A stretch of DNA of 64,000 bases. It comes from Moraxellaceae bacterium. GTDB lineage: Bacteria > Pseudomonadota > Gammaproteobacteria > Pseudomonadales > Moraxellaceae. Below, in pieces: positions 36,300 to 45,409 of the stretch. Below the pieces are notes generated by a model. The model ran no database searches. It saw only the letters and a list, made by a program, of their open reading frames with translations, and was not told the origin of the DNA. A program made the position numbers and the translations under genes. Numbering within the stretch: the stretch's first letter is position 1; each line of letters starts with the position of its first letter. The stretch lies in contig JAQZBP010000005.1 in NCBI GenBank assembly GCA_029237815.1, forward strand, positions 145,296-209,295. Reading direction: 5' to 3'.

Positions 36300-37054
36300 T
36301 GGGGGTCTGCATCTCCGCGATAGATATGGTGTTGGTCAATATAGTCCCGCACTGCGGGGGCGAGCCAGCGGCTTGTGTCCTGGCCGGCCCGAACGGCCGC
36401 GCGTATGTGCCGGCTGGCAATCTCGAACGGCGGGGTACCGGCCAGCAGGACGTGGCCGGCCGGCGTGCCGGAAAGGGCGGCCGGATCCCGGGTCAGGCGG
36501 GGTGACAGCCAGGCGCGGAGCGTCAGCTCCGGTGCTGCGAGCGAGTGTCCGGCCGCTGCCTGAGGTTCGTCAGGCGTGCCCGGTGGAGAGGCATCGCCAT
36601 CGGCAGGTGCCGGCAGGCCAAGGCTGTCCGCGGGCGCCAGCCCGGCGGGCCAGGCGCTGCCGGGCCGGCTGACCACCAGCAGGTGGGCGAAGTCCGTAAG
36701 CGACTGCCACTCCCTCCAGCGGGGCAGCTCGAGGCAGCTGTCCAGGCCCAGGATGAACACCAGCGGCTCTTCGGGGCCGAGGCTGGCGCGCATCTGGTGC
36801 AGGGTGTCGATGGTGTAGGAGGGCGGCGGCCGGTCCAGCTCGGAGCGGTCGAGGACCAGGCCGGGGTGGCCGGCCAGGGCGCGCTCCAGCATGGCGACCC
36901 GGTGCACGTCGGCCGTCACGCTGTCCTTCAGCGGGGAACGCGCGGCCGGGAGGAAGCGGATCTCGCGGAAGCCGAAGCGCGCCCGCAACTCCTCCGCCGT
37001 GGCCACGTGGCCCAGGTGCACCGGATCGAAGGAGCCGCCGAACAGCCCTATCAC
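36296..37054 (-). CDS. nadD: Nicotinate-nucleotide adenylyltransferase
   Basis: About 252 residues, 30-40 longer than usual. It starts [14 protein letters not shown], the nucleotidyltransferase signature, and ends with [17 protein letters not shown] SRxIR (here IASRHIRAA). It converts nicotinate mononucleotide to deamido-NAD. The extra length is an Ala/Pro/Gly-rich insertion (about residues 142-182) with no recognisable domain. GTG at 37054 overlaps the proA stop in GTGA, and it is preferred because residues upstream of the family start are not conserved. Confidence 0.93.
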   Translation of the reverse strand: MIGLFGGSFDPVHLGHVATAEELRARFGFREIRFLPAARSPLKDSVTADVHRVAMLERALAGHPGLVLDRSELDRPPPSYTIDTLHQMRASLGPEEPLVFILGLDSCLELPRWREWQSLTDFAHLLVVSRPGSAWPAGLAPADSLGLPAPADGDASPPGTPDEPQAAAGHSLAAPELTLRAWLSPRLTRDPAALSGTPAGHVLLAGTPPFEIASRHIRAAVRAGQDTSRWLAPAVRDYIDQHHIYRGDADPQ

Positions 37055-38319
37055 TGGCGGATATGCCCGTCGCCCAGCACCACCCACTTTTGCGAGGTCA
37101 GGCCTTCCAGTCCGACCGGGCCGCGTGCGTGGATCTTGTTGGTGGAGATGCCGATCTCGGCGCCCAGGCCGTACTCGAAGCCGTCCGCGAAGCGGGTGGA
37201 GGCGTTGACCATGACTGAGCTGGAATCGACCTCGTTAAGGAAGCGGCGGGCCTTGGTGACGCTTTCGGTGATGATGGAGTCGGTGTGATGCGAGCCGTAG
37301 CGGTTGATGTGGGCGATGGCCTCGTCCAGGCCGTCCACGACCTTGATGGCCAGCACCGGCGCCAGGTATTCCTCGGACCAGTCGGCCTCGGTGGCGGCCA
37401 CGGCATCGGGCACGAAGGCAAGGGTGCGCGCGCAGGCGCGCAGCTCGACGCCCTTCTCGCGGTAGAGCGGCACCAGCGCCTGGAGCGCGGCCTCGGCCAT
37501 GGGCGCGTCCAGCAGCAGCGACTCCATGGCGTTGCAGACGCCGTAGCGGTGGGTCTTGGCGTTGAGGGCGATGGGCACGGCCTTGGCCAAGTCGGCTTCG
37601 CGCTCGATGAAGACGTGGCAGTTGCCGTCCAGGTGGTAGATCACGGGCACGCGCGCCTCGGTGCTGATGCGCTCGATCAGGCCCTTGCCGCCGCGGGGCA
37701 CGATGACGTCCACGAAGTCGGGCATGGTGATGAGTGCCGAGACCGCGGCGCGGTCGGTGGTTTCCACCACCTGCACCGCCTCGCGCGGCATGCCGGCGCT
37801 GGCCAGGCCGTCCTGGATGCAGGCGGCAATGGCGCGGTTGGAGTGGATGGCCTCGGAGCCGCCGCGCAGGATGGTGGCGTTGCCGGACTTCAGGCAGAGC
37901 GCGGCCGCTTCCAGCGTCACGTTGGGGCGGGACTCGTAGATGATGCCGATGACGCCCAGGGGCACGCGCATCTTGCCGACCTGGATGCCGCTGGGGCGAT
38001 AGACCAGGTCGGTGATGGCGCCCACGGGGTCGGCCAGGTCCATGACCTGGCGCAGGCCTTCCAGCATGCCGGCGAAGGTCTTCTCGCCGATGGTCAGGCG
38101 GTCCAGCATGGCGGCGTCGAGGCCGTTGGCGCGGCCGGCGTCCACATCCCTGGCGTTGGCGGCCAGTACCGCCGGCTTCGCGGCCACGAGCGCGTCATGG
38201 ATGGCGGCCAGTGCTCCATTCTTCTCGCGGGTGGTGGCGCGGGCAGTGGTGCGCGAGGCCGCGCGGGCGGCGCGACCCAGGGTCTGCATGTAGGTGGAGA
38301 CGTCAAGCGGGCTGTTCAC
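37051..38319 (-). CDS. proA: Gamma-glutamyl phosphate reductase
   Basis: 422 residues from a GTG start with GAGG upstream. The aldehyde-dehydrogenase-type catalytic cysteine is in [14 protein letters not shown], and [11 protein letters not shown] and [26 protein letters not shown] are typical ProA stretches. It makes glutamate-5-semialdehyde for proline. proA-nadD-rsfS-rlmH-mrdA-rodA-mltB-rlpA is the pseudomonad order. The frame is open well upstream of the GTG, but that part has no homology-like content. Confidence 0.95.
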   Translation of the reverse strand: MNSPLDVSTYMQTLGRAARAASRTTARATTREKNGALAAIHDALVAAKPAVLAANARDVDAGRANGLDAAMLDRLTIGEKTFAGMLEGLRQVMDLADPVGAITDLVYRPSGIQVGKMRVPLGVIGIIYESRPNVTLEAAALCLKSGNATILRGGSEAIHSNRAIAACIQDGLASAGMPREAVQVVETTDRAAVSALITMPDFVDVIVPRGGKGLIERISTEARVPVIYHLDGNCHVFIEREADLAKAVPIALNAKTHRYGVCNAMESLLLDAPMAEAALQALVPLYREKGVELRACARTLAFVPDAVAATEADWSEEYLAPVLAIKVVDGLDEAIAHINRYGSHHTDSIITESVTKARRFLNEVDSSSVMVNASTRFADGFEYGLGAEIGISTNKIHARGPVGLEGLTSQKWVVLGDGHIRQ

Positions 38320-38608
38320 GGGAACCTCGAGGGAAATCCAGGCGGCGAAGTATAGCGGGATAGTCGCTGGCGCCCCACCGTTGCGCCGCCAGTCGCCCGA
38401 ACTTCGCCAGTCGTCGCTCCCGGCCTTTCCGGTTACCCCCTTGGACTGAAAGGCCCGGTGGGCAGCCCGGAAACGGGGTGATAGCATCGACCTTCCATGC
38501 AATAAAAAAGCGTCGCCCACGCAGGTGGCGCAGCCGTCAGGGTAAGACCAACAACAAGAGGACCGCTGGACAGCGGCCACCCACGACGAAAAACAGGAAG
38601 AAGCCATC

Positions 38609-39913
38609 ATGGCCGTAGCGTACGAGCAGTACAACCGCTCCTCCCTCAAGCAGTCGCCCAGGCAGGACTTCATCGGCAAATGGCGGGTTGATTACCTCGC
38701 CTTCAGCCAGCCCCAGAATGTCCACAAGACGCCGCTCCTCGTGCTGGGCGGTGCCTTCCAGAACTTCAATTCCTACAAGTACTGCGTCGAGCAGATCCTG
38801 AACGAGGTGCCCGTCATCCTCGTGGACCTGCCCTCGCTCGGCAACAATGACCAGCTCGCGCCCGAACTCGGCATGGAAGACCTGGCGGACCTGCTCTTCC
38901 AGTGGACGCAGCATGCCGGCCTCGCCAAGGTGTCCCTGATGGGGCTGTCGCTGGGTTCCGTGGTCGCCTCCACCTATGCCTACAAACGCCCCGAGGTGAC
39001 CGACAAGCTCATCGTCACCGGCATCGTGGTGCGCCCGCGCAAGTCCTGGCGCATGCTGCTGGAAGAGTCGGTCAAGGTGCTGGACGAGAAGCGCCTGGAT
39101 GAATTCGGCCAGGCCGTGGTGCTCTATCTCGTGAACCACGCGCGCCTCAAGGAAACCGAGATCACCGACATCACGCGCAAGCTCTTCCACCGCCAGATGC
39201 GCGGTTTCCACGAGAACGAGCAGCAGCGCTACCGCATCAATGCCAGGCGCCTGCTCGAGGTGGAGTCCATCCTCGGCTATCCCACCTGCGACACGCTGGT
39301 GGCGACCGGTGAGTACGACAGCTTCACGCTGCCCTATGAAAACGCCCTCTTCGCGGCCCGCTGCCCCAATGCGACCTTTGCCCTCATCAAGGGAGCCGAC
39401 CACGTGGCGCAGCTGGAAAAGCGCGACGAGTCCGTCGCCATGTTCTCGGCCTTCCTGCGCGGCGACGACCTGCGCACGCTGCCGGGCATCGACGTGCTGA
39501 CCCGCCACCAGTGCGAGGCCCTGGAGCGGCGCGGCGAACCACGCTTCGTGCCGGTCAATCCGCATGCCCGGGTGATCAGCTTCTCCCAGCTCGATGGCTC
39601 GCTCTCCATCGACATGAAGGTGCGCATCCGCGACATGAACTTCTTCGGCTGCGTGCTGGATTTCGACTACACCGACTCGCCACTCGAGAAGCATGCCCGC
39701 GACCTCGTGCTGTGCCCGGAAGGCACGGCGCTGCGCATCGAGATGCTGGTGTTCGAGCAGGACGGCAAGCACATGCGCTGCCTGTTCAAGCACGGCAGCT
39801 TCGATGTGGCCGAGGAGCTCAAGGCGCTGCTCGACGACGAGCGTTTTTTCCGCCGCCCCGCTGAACAGGAAGTGGCTGGCGGGCAGCAGAAGGTCAGGAC
39901 GATCTACAGCTGA
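38609..39913 (+). CDS. RhlA-like alpha/beta hydrolase with C-terminal PilZ-like domain
   Basis: 434 residues. The first ~285 form an alpha/beta-hydrolase domain with catalytic candidates S114 in MGLSLGS, D237 in TGEYDSF and H265 in KGADHVAQ. Spacing and flanking sequence resemble RhlA, which joins 3-hydroxyacyl chains into lipid precursors. The remaining ~140 residues look like a PilZ domain: an arginine cluster at R307/R308 and R312 (RxxxR) and D342-x-N344-x-x-G347 in place of D/NxSxxG. This would tie the enzyme to cyclic-di-GMP, but the serine change may weaken binding. AGGAAG precedes the ATG. A terminator follows, so it is monocistronic or shares only a weak link with the next gene. Confidence 0.72.
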   Translation: MAVAYEQYNRSSLKQSPRQDFIGKWRVDYLAFSQPQNVHKTPLLVLGGAFQNFNSYKYCVEQILNEVPVILVDLPSLGNNDQLAPELGMEDLADLLFQWTQHAGLAKVSLMGLSLGSVVASTYAYKRPEVTDKLIVTGIVVRPRKSWRMLLEESVKVLDEKRLDEFGQAVVLYLVNHARLKETEITDITRKLFHRQMRGFHENEQQRYRINARRLLEVESILGYPTCDTLVATGEYDSFTLPYENALFAARCPNATFALIKGADHVAQLEKRDESVAMFSAFLRGDDLRTLPGIDVLTRHQCEALERRGEPRFVPVNPHARVISFSQLDGSLSIDMKVRIRDMNFFGCVLDFDYTDSPLEKHARDLVLCPEGTALRIEMLVFEQDGKHMRCLFKHGSFDVAEELKALLDDERFFRRPAEQEVAGGQQKVRTIYS

Positions 39914-39937
39914 CGACCCGATCTCTCAGGCAGGACG

Positions 39938-39958
39938 GCCCGCGCAAGCGGGCTTTTC
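39938..39958 (+). terminator. Intrinsic terminator after the RhlA-like/PilZ gene
   Basis: Stem GCCCGC / GCGGGC with a GCAA tetraloop and TTTTCTGCTTTT after it, 25 bp beyond the stop. Confidence 0.85.
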
Positions 39959-40029
39959 TGCTTTTGTGACCCGGATTTTGCCTGTCGGCGTGTGCGTCGC
40001 TTATGCTCCGCACACACGGAGGTCCACCC

Positions 40030-40668
40030 ATGAAGTCCATCCCCATCGCCACCTACTCCCCAGACACGCTCGAGAACCTGCTGTCCGGCATCCCCTTCTG
40101 GAAGGACATGATCTTCAACGATCCGGACCAGATGGACGTCCTGAAGCGCCATTCCAGCATCTACGAGCCGGCCGCCGGCGAGGTGGTGATCGAGAAGGGC
40201 GCGACCGACAAGATCTTCTACTTCCTGCTCTCCGGGCAGCTCGTCGTCTACCCGGACGGCAAGAAGTCGCGCAAGGCGGTCAACTACCTGACCCCCGGTC
40301 AGGCCCTCGGCGTCCTGGCCCTGCTCTGCAATTCGCCCCGAACGGCGACGCTGGTGGCCGACCCCAAGTCCGGCCGCGTCCAGATGATCGGCACGGACTT
40401 CGCGCCCTTTGGGGAGCTTGCCGATTTCAGCAAGATCCACCTGGGCACCAAGCTCGCGCTCTGGCGCATGGTTACCCACAACACCCGCTGGAAGCTCAAC
40501 GTCTACCGCATGCAGACGCCTGACCATCCGCTGTCGCTGGCGCTGGCCAAGGTGGAGTCCTTCAGTGGCGAGAAAGGCACGGTGGAGGAACTGCAGAGCC
40601 TGGATCGCCAGGTGCGCGCGCTCACCGAGCTCATGTCGAAATGGAACGAGGTGCTGACCAGCAGCTAG
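40030..40668 (+). CDS. Cyclic nucleotide-binding domain protein without a DNA-binding domain
   Basis: 212 residues. Residues 25-130 form a CRP-type beta roll (YEPAAGEVVIEKGATDKIFYFLLSGQLVVY), but the phosphate-binding cassette is poorly matched, so it may not bind cAMP. The C-terminal half is helical and has no helix-turn-helix. The role is therefore signalling or scaffolding rather than classical CRP regulation. GGAGG precedes the ATG at 40030. It is convergent with the AraC gene and their stop codons overlap within one CTAG. Confidence 0.7.
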   Translation: MKSIPIATYSPDTLENLLSGIPFWKDMIFNDPDQMDVLKRHSSIYEPAAGEVVIEKGATDKIFYFLLSGQLVVYPDGKKSRKAVNYLTPGQALGVLALLCNSPRTATLVADPKSGRVQMIGTDFAPFGELADFSKIHLGTKLALWRMVTHNTRWKLNVYRMQTPDHPLSLALAKVESFSGEKGTVEELQSLDRQVRALTELMSKWNEVLTSS

Positions 40669-41729
40669 GCCGGCGCGTCTCCGCCCTTGTGGCGTGACCT
40701 CCACTCACTGGGCGTCATGCCCGTCCAGCGCCGGAAGGCGTGGGTGAAGCTGGCCGGCTCGGCGAAGCCCATGCGGCCGGCGATCTCCTCGATACCCAGC
40801 TCCGACATCCCCAGCAGGCGGCGTGCGTGGTTGAGGCGCACGCCGTCGAGCTCCGTCTGGAAGGTCGTGTCGGCCTGCTGCAGCTTGCGCTTCAGTGTGC
40901 GTGTCGACATGAAGAGGCGGGAGGCCACTGCCTCCAGCGCGGGATAGCCGTCGGCATCCGCCACCAGCAGCTCGCGTACCAGCACGCGGATATCGGTGCT
41001 GCCCTGGCGCTTGCGGGCCTGCCGTTCGCGCTCCAGCCGCTCCGTCATCAGTTGCGCCATCACCGGGTCGCCGGTCTGCAGGCGGCGCGTGAGTTGCGTG
41101 GCTGGAAAGCAGAGCTGGTTGGCGCCCATGCCGAAGCGGCAGGCGGGCAGGCGCTGCTCATAGGCCGCGAAGTACTCCGGCTCCGGGTAGTCGAACCACA
41201 GCTCCACGTCGGTCCAGCTCGCGCCCATGATGATGTGCATTCCGCTCCACACGCTCACCAGCGCCATGTCGAAGGCGTAGCGCTGCAGCGCGGGCTCCAC
41301 CGGCTCGTCCATGGTGATGTCGAGCACCGCGAAATCGTCCTCGACGCGCAGCGCGCCACGGTAGATCGGTACGAAGTCCTGGCTGAACTCGATGCCGAAG
41401 CGGATGGCATCGCCCAGCGTCACCTGGCTCAGAAGGGCATAGGCAAGCAGGGCGTGCGTGGTGAGCCCGATGCGCAGGCCGATTTCGTAGCCGAGGCCGC
41501 CTTCGTTGCCGGAGAGCGCGATGCCGCGGCGCAACAGCGACTCGTGCTGGTTGATCGAGAGGCTGGCGCCATCGGTGGCCAGCAGTGACGCGGGGATGTC
41601 GAGTCCGGCGAGTGCCTGCTCCTGCGGAATGCCGCGCTCGGCCATCATCTGCAGGATGAGTCGGGCGAACTCGACGGGAACCGCCGGTGCGTTGCGATCG
41701 ATGGGGGCGCGTGGAGTGCGTTGTGACAT
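40665..41729 (-). CDS. AraC-family transcriptional regulator with Arabinose_bd-type N-terminal domain
   Basis: 354 residues. The N-terminal ~210 resemble the ligand-binding domain found in OruR/ArgR-like and virulence-type AraC regulators, with GLRIGLTTHALLAYALLSQ as a typical stretch. The C-terminal ~100 hold the double helix-turn-helix: LEAVASRLFMSTRTLKRKL and IEEIAGRMGFAEPASFTHAF, the second with the usual FRRWTGMTPSEWR. It is divergent from the amber-interrupted membrane gene and may control it; the 162 bp between them is the likely operator region. No ligand can be proposed. Confidence 0.9.
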   Translation of the reverse strand: MSQRTPRAPIDRNAPAVPVEFARLILQMMAERGIPQEQALAGLDIPASLLATDGASLSINQHESLLRRGIALSGNEGGLGYEIGLRIGLTTHALLAYALLSQVTLGDAIRFGIEFSQDFVPIYRGALRVEDDFAVLDITMDEPVEPALQRYAFDMALVSVWSGMHIIMGASWTDVELWFDYPEPEYFAAYEQRLPACRFGMGANQLCFPATQLTRRLQTGDPVMAQLMTERLERERQARKRQGSTDIRVLVRELLVADADGYPALEAVASRLFMSTRTLKRKLQQADTTFQTELDGVRLNHARRLLGMSELGIEEIAGRMGFAEPASFTHAFRRWTGMTPSEWRSRHKGGDAPA

Positions 41730-41891
41730 GGCCGGCGCGTCCGTGAATGCGGTGTTTCAAGGTTGGCCCATCATCACAACCGGCCTGGCCCGGGTCAATC
41801 TGCGGACGGGTCGCGCGGCCAGCCTAGGATGACAAGGTCGCGCGCAGGGTTGCGCGCCGATCACAATGACAACTCCGCACTCGAGGTGACT

Positions 41892-42842
41892 ATGGTTCAG
41901 GTCGACGTTTTCTGGGCTTACGGCTTCGGCGCCAGCCTGGCGGTGGCGGCGGGTTCACGCCTGCTCAAGGAGAAGAAGCCGCTGGAGAGCCGCTTCTTCG
42001 TGGTCACGCTGCTTTTTCTCGCGCTCATATGGGCGCCGACGGGCATGCTCCTGTTGATGCGGCACCCGTCGTGGGAAACCATGCAGGTCGCCGCCGATTT
42101 CCGCAGCATGAACGAGTTCCTCGTGCTCGGCTTCGGCATCACCAACGTGACGTAGGGCGCGCTCGGCTTCTGGGTGGGCGCATTGCTGCTGCGGCGCGGC
42201 CAGTACTACCTGGCCAACCTGAACTGGATGCTGGGCTACTTCGGCATGTTCTTCATCCTGGTTTACGGCTGGGATGGCCTTGGCTATGACCGCTTCTTCT
42301 ACGACCGCGACATGCTGGCCGGCTCGCCGGCGTGGACGCCCGGCGTCGGCACCGGCGACTCGCCGGAGACCTTTTTCGCCGCCGCCGTCGGTTTTCTCAC
42401 CAGTGGCGTCGCCATGACGCTGTATCTCGATGGCGTGTACCTGCTGCCCCCTTTCATCGCCATCATGTACTTCTGGCACAGCGCCTCGCTGCGCGCGCAT
42501 GGCAATCCGGTGTCGTTCTGGGGCGACGGGCCGCTGTGGCTGCTGTCGTATCTCGCCGGCGTGTTCGGCGTGGCGCTGGGCGCGGCGATCTTCAGCGCGC
42601 TCGTTGTAAATGGCGTCGGCGCGCTGCTGGGGGTTGGCGACCATGTCGCGCGTGGCCTGGGCCAAGTGCCGGCGGCGACCGGCATGCATGTGCTGAGCTA
42701 TGTCATCGGCTTGCCGCTGGCACTGGCAATGCTCTGGCTGGCGGTGCTGCGCCCGGGCGCCCTCGTGAACCGCATCCTGGCGCCGTGGTGTCTCGATCGC
42801 GCGCCCTCGACGCCGGGGCACACGTCGCTGCAGCGCGCCTGA
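41892..42842 (+). pseudogene. Multi-helix membrane protein interrupted by an in-frame TAG at codon 88
   Basis: The ATG has GAGGTGA upstream. Codons 1-87 encode two or three hydrophobic segments and end in GFGITNVT; a TAG stop at 42153-42155 follows, and the same frame then continues with GALGFWVGALLLRRGQYY for 228 more codons with at least five further helices and convincing protein-like composition. TAC (Tyr) to TAG is one base. Either the gene is broken, the stop is a sequencing error, or it is read through. I do not recognise the family; there is an NLNWMLGYFGMFFIL segment and a WDGLGYDRFFYDR loop that may help a search. Its divergent neighbour is an AraC regulator. Confidence 0.75.
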
Positions 42843-42873
42843 TCGCCTGTCGCAGCTGCGCCGATGGCGCATG

Positions 42874-42901
42874 AAAAGGGCCGCCCATGGGCGGCCCTTT
42901 T
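42874..42901. terminator. Bidirectional intrinsic terminator
   Basis: Perfect 12-base stem AAAAGGGCCGCC / GGCGGCCCTTTT around CATG, with T-rich tails in both directions, exactly between the convergent membrane-protein and methyltransferase genes. Confidence 0.93.
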
Positions 42902-42915
42902 CTATTTTTGGTGTT

Positions 42916-43767
42916 TCATTTCCCGGTGGCGGCGCGCACCACGCGCACGATGGCGCCGCCGCGCGCCGCCGGTGCCGCGGTGTGTTCCCGATCCGGATTG
43001 AAGACAGTGACCTTGCCGAAGCCGAGGCCGGCGAAATGCGCCTGCATGGCGCCGTCGTCCTCGAAGTGCAGCGTGAAGCTGCTGCGCGAGGCCACCCTGA
43101 GCGAGCGGTTGGCCGTGCGGATGGCGCCGGCGAAGCGATGCCCGCTCACCTCCGGGTAGATGTCGGTGAGATAGACCCCGGTAGGAAAGGCGCGGAGCGC
43201 CGCGGCGAGTCGCTGCCAGACACTGCTGATCGTGGCGAGGTCGAAATAGTTCACCAGTCCCTCGGTGATGACCACCAGCGGCTTGGCGGGGTCGAACTCG
43301 CGCGCGATCACGGCTTCGAGACTGTCCGGCGTGTCGCGGTCGAGGATGTTGCAGACGACGAGGCCGTGGCGCGCGTCCGGCGCGCCGATCTGCTGCAGCA
43401 GCGCACGCTTGCGCGCCACCATGCCCGGCAGGTCGGCCTCGACATAGCGGATGCCGGCGTGGCGGCGCGTGAAGCGGTGGCCGCGTGGTGAAAGGCCGCA
43501 GGCGATCTCGAGGACCTGCAGGTCGTGGTCGTCGGCAATCAGCTTGTCGAGCTCGCGGTCGATCAGGAAGTGGCGTTGCAGCAGCGTGGTCTTGATATCG
43601 CTTCCGATCAGGCAGCGCGCCAGGCGTTCGAAGGGACGCAGCAGCGCGAAGTAGAGACGGCCGCGGCTGGTGGCGAAGCGCGGATCGGACAGGCCGAAGT
43701 GGTGCCAGACGTAGCCGGTGTAATGCGCCGTGAAGGAAATGCTGGAGGTGTCGTTGTTGTTTTTCAT
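42916..43767 (-). CDS. Class I SAM-dependent methyltransferase, leucine-carboxyl-methyltransferase (PPM1/TcmP) type
   Basis: About 283 residues. LEIACGLSPRGHRF is the SAM motif I variant of the PPM1/TcmP family, and VVITEGLVNYFDLATISSVW is the post-II/III region. These enzymes methylate carboxylate or hydroxyl groups of small metabolites or proteins. The substrate is not identifiable. The start at 43767 is the ATG before KNNND; earlier codons look non-coding. arfA lies 69 bp upstream on the same strand. Confidence 0.82.
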   Translation of the reverse strand: MKNNNDTSSISFTAHYTGYVWHHFGLSDPRFATSRGRLYFALLRPFERLARCLIGSDIKTTLLQRHFLIDRELDKLIADDHDLQVLEIACGLSPRGHRFTRRHAGIRYVEADLPGMVARKRALLQQIGAPDARHGLVVCNILDRDTPDSLEAVIAREFDPAKPLVVITEGLVNYFDLATISSVWQRLAAALRAFPTGVYLTDIYPEVSGHRFAGAIRTANRSLRVASRSSFTLHFEDDGAMQAHFAGLGFGKVTVFNPDREHTAAPAARGGAIVRVVRAATGK

Positions 43768-43835
43768 GACGGCATCCGGAGGTGTGGCAACCGATAATGC
43801 CGGGCAGGCCGTGATCCGACAACCGCAGGCGCGGC

Positions 43836-44003
43836 TCAGGCCGCGGCAGGGCCCCGGAAAGACGAAGGCCCCGAATCGGTGGTCTGATTGCGGGGCCTGC
43901 GGTGGTAGCTGCCTTTGCCTTTCTTTGCCCGTTCCTGCCGGGGGCGGAACAGGGGGTCGAACACCAGCGCTTTCGCGCCCGGGGTCTTGCGTCGCTTGCT
44001 CAT
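43836..44003 (-). CDS. arfA: Alternative ribosome-rescue factor A
   Basis: A 55-residue gene. Residues 15-35 read FDPLFRPRQERAKKGKGSYHR, cut here as DPLFRPRQERAKKGKGSY, closely matching E. coli ArfA (DPLFRQRVEKNKKGKGSY). ArfA enters ribosomes stalled on mRNAs that lack a stop codon and recruits RF2. The N-terminal 14 residues (MSKRRKTPGAKALV) match only in part. After the conserved region comes a 20-residue tail ending in PAAA. The coding sequence holds an internal hairpin (separate entry). The start at 44003 has AGGAGA upstream (CGAGGAGACC). Confidence 0.9.
   Translation of the reverse strand: MSKRRKTPGAKALVFDPLFRPRQERAKKGKGSYHRRPRNQTTDSGPSSFRGPAAA
43866..43898 (-). promoter_or_regulatory. 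Hairpin inside arfA, codons 36-46
   Basis: AGGCCCCG / CGGGGCCT, an eight-base stem with three more A-T pairs beyond a one-base bulge, begins at codon 36, directly after the last conserved residue R35. In E. coli, RNase III cleaves such an internal hairpin, giving a stop-less arfA mRNA so that ArfA is made in quantity only when tmRNA fails. The position suggests the same logic here. Confidence 0.75.
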
Positions 44004-44136
44004 GGTCTCCTCGCGGTTGTCGTGGCGGTCCGGGGTTCCGGACGGCGCGCATGGTGGGGCAAGGGCGCCGCCGGGAAAAGCCGCCGCGGGCGGGAAGTGA
44101 TGAACGGTCCCTGCGGGAGACCGGGCAGGTCTGTCG

Positions 44137-44382
44137 TCAGGACTGCCCGCGGCGCCACTCGCGCAGGCGCCGGAAACGCGCCGGCAGGTGCAGCAGGTTG
44201 AGCACGCCGGTGGCAGTCAGCGCGATGAACACGACAGGCTCGTGCAGCAGGCCGCCGCTGCTCTCGCCGGCCTTGAGCCAGCCCCAGAGGCCGAGCGCGA
44301 GCACGGTATTGCCGAGCGTGTCGAGGATCATGTCGCGCCGGATCTGGCGGCCCAGGGCGGGAAGCTCCGGTGGCGTCGGCAT
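44137..44382 (-). CDS. Small two-helix membrane protein
   Basis: 81 residues: a polar N-terminus, hydrophobic helix DTLGNTVLALGLWGWLK (about 20-36), a short loop and a second helix VVFIALTATGVLNLLHL (about 50-66), then a strongly basic tail RFRRLREWRR. It begins 13 bp after the holA stop and could be co-transcribed with lptE-holA. The ATG at 44382 is the first in-frame start after holA ends. Not recognised. Confidence 0.65.
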   Translation of the reverse strand: MPTPPELPALGRQIRRDMILDTLGNTVLALGLWGWLKAGESSGGLLHEPVVFIALTATGVLNLLHLPARFRRLREWRRGQS

Positions 44383-44395
44383 GGCGGTGTCGGGC

Positions 44396-45409
44396 TCAGG
44401 CGAGCAGGGGGCGGCCGGCAATCGCCAGCGTGAGGCGCAGCAGCACATCCCAGCCTTGCTCGTTGCTCTGGCCCTTGATGGCGAGGTCGCAGGCCAGCAG
44501 TTCGCGCACGAGCTGCCGGGCCATTTCGCTGTTGGTGCGTTGCAGGGCGCGCTGGAACAGCGGCTGGCGCTTCTGCCAGACGCCGCACTGCTGCATGAGC
44601 GCATTCAGCGGCTGCCCGGCATCCAGGCCTTCGCGCAGCAGCGCGAGCGTGCGTGCATCCTTGCCGATGGCCCAGAGCAGCCCCGACTCGCTCTCGCCTT
44701 CGGCGCGCAGGCCGGCGAGCATGCGTGCGGCCTTGCCGGCGTCGCCGGCAAGGGCAATGTCGGCCACGTCGTAGACGTTGTAGCGGGCGCTGTCGCCGAC
44801 GGCGCTGCGCACCATGTCGGCGGTCAGGGCGCCTTGCGGCGCCAAGAGGCGCAGTTTCTCGATCTCCTGCTGCGCCGCCAGCAGGTTGCCCTCGACGCGT
44901 TCGCAGAGCAGCGTGAATGCCTCGGCGTCCATCTGCAGGCCGGCCTGGTGCAGCCGCGTGCGCAGCCAGTCGGGCAGAGTGTGCGCGTCGATCTGTGGGA
45001 GCTGCACCGAGGCGCCTGCGTTCTCGCAGGCAAGGAACCACTTGGCTTTCTGCGCGGTGCCGTCGAGCTTGGGCAGGAGCAACACCAGCAACGTGTCCGG
45101 CGAAGGATCGGCCGCATAGCGCTCCAGCGCGGCCGCGGCGGCGGCATCCGGCTTGCCGGCGAAACGGATCTCCAGCAGCTTGCGGTCGCCGAAGAGTGAC
45201 AGGTTGTTGGCGCTGGCGAGGAGCTCGTTCCAGTCGGCGCCACGGTCGGCGTGGTGCAGTTCGCGATCGCTGTAACCCTGCTTGCGCGCCGCCTGGCGCA
45301 GGGCGTCGCCGGCCTCCTGCTGCAGCAGGATCTCGTCGCCATGGATCACGTACACCGGGCGCAGCGGCTCGGTAGCGTGGCGGGAGAGCTGGTCCCAGCG
45401 CAGCTTCAT
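44396..45409 (-). CDS. holA: DNA polymerase III delta subunit
   Basis: 337 residues. The N-terminal VYVIHGDEILLQQEAGDALRQAAR and the LFGDRKLLEIRFAG segment are typical of HolA; domain III lies after residue 210. Delta opens the beta sliding clamp in the clamp loader. It overlaps the lptE stop by four bases. In E. coli nadD follows directly; here 5.7 kb of accessory genes lie between holA and the nadD/proA group. Confidence 0.95.
   Translation of the reverse strand: MKLRWDQLSRHATEPLRPVYVIHGDEILLQQEAGDALRQAARKQGYSDRELHHADRGADWNELLASANNLSLFGDRKLLEIRFAGKPDAAAAAALERYAADPSPDTLLVLLLPKLDGTAQKAKWFLACENAGASVQLPQIDAHTLPDWLRTRLHQAGLQMDAEAFTLLCERVEGNLLAAQQEIEKLRLLAPQGALTADMVRSAVGDSARYNVYDVADIALAGDAGKAARMLAGLRAEGESESGLLWAIGKDARTLALLREGLDAGQPLNALMQQCGVWQKRQPLFQRALQRTNSEMARQLVRELLACDLAIKGQSNEQGWDVLLRLTLAIAGRPLLA

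Noticed and set aside
42153..42155. Amber codon read as pyrrolysine
   Set aside because: There is no sign of pylT/pylS or methylamine metabolism in the window, and a single-base change from TAC explains it.
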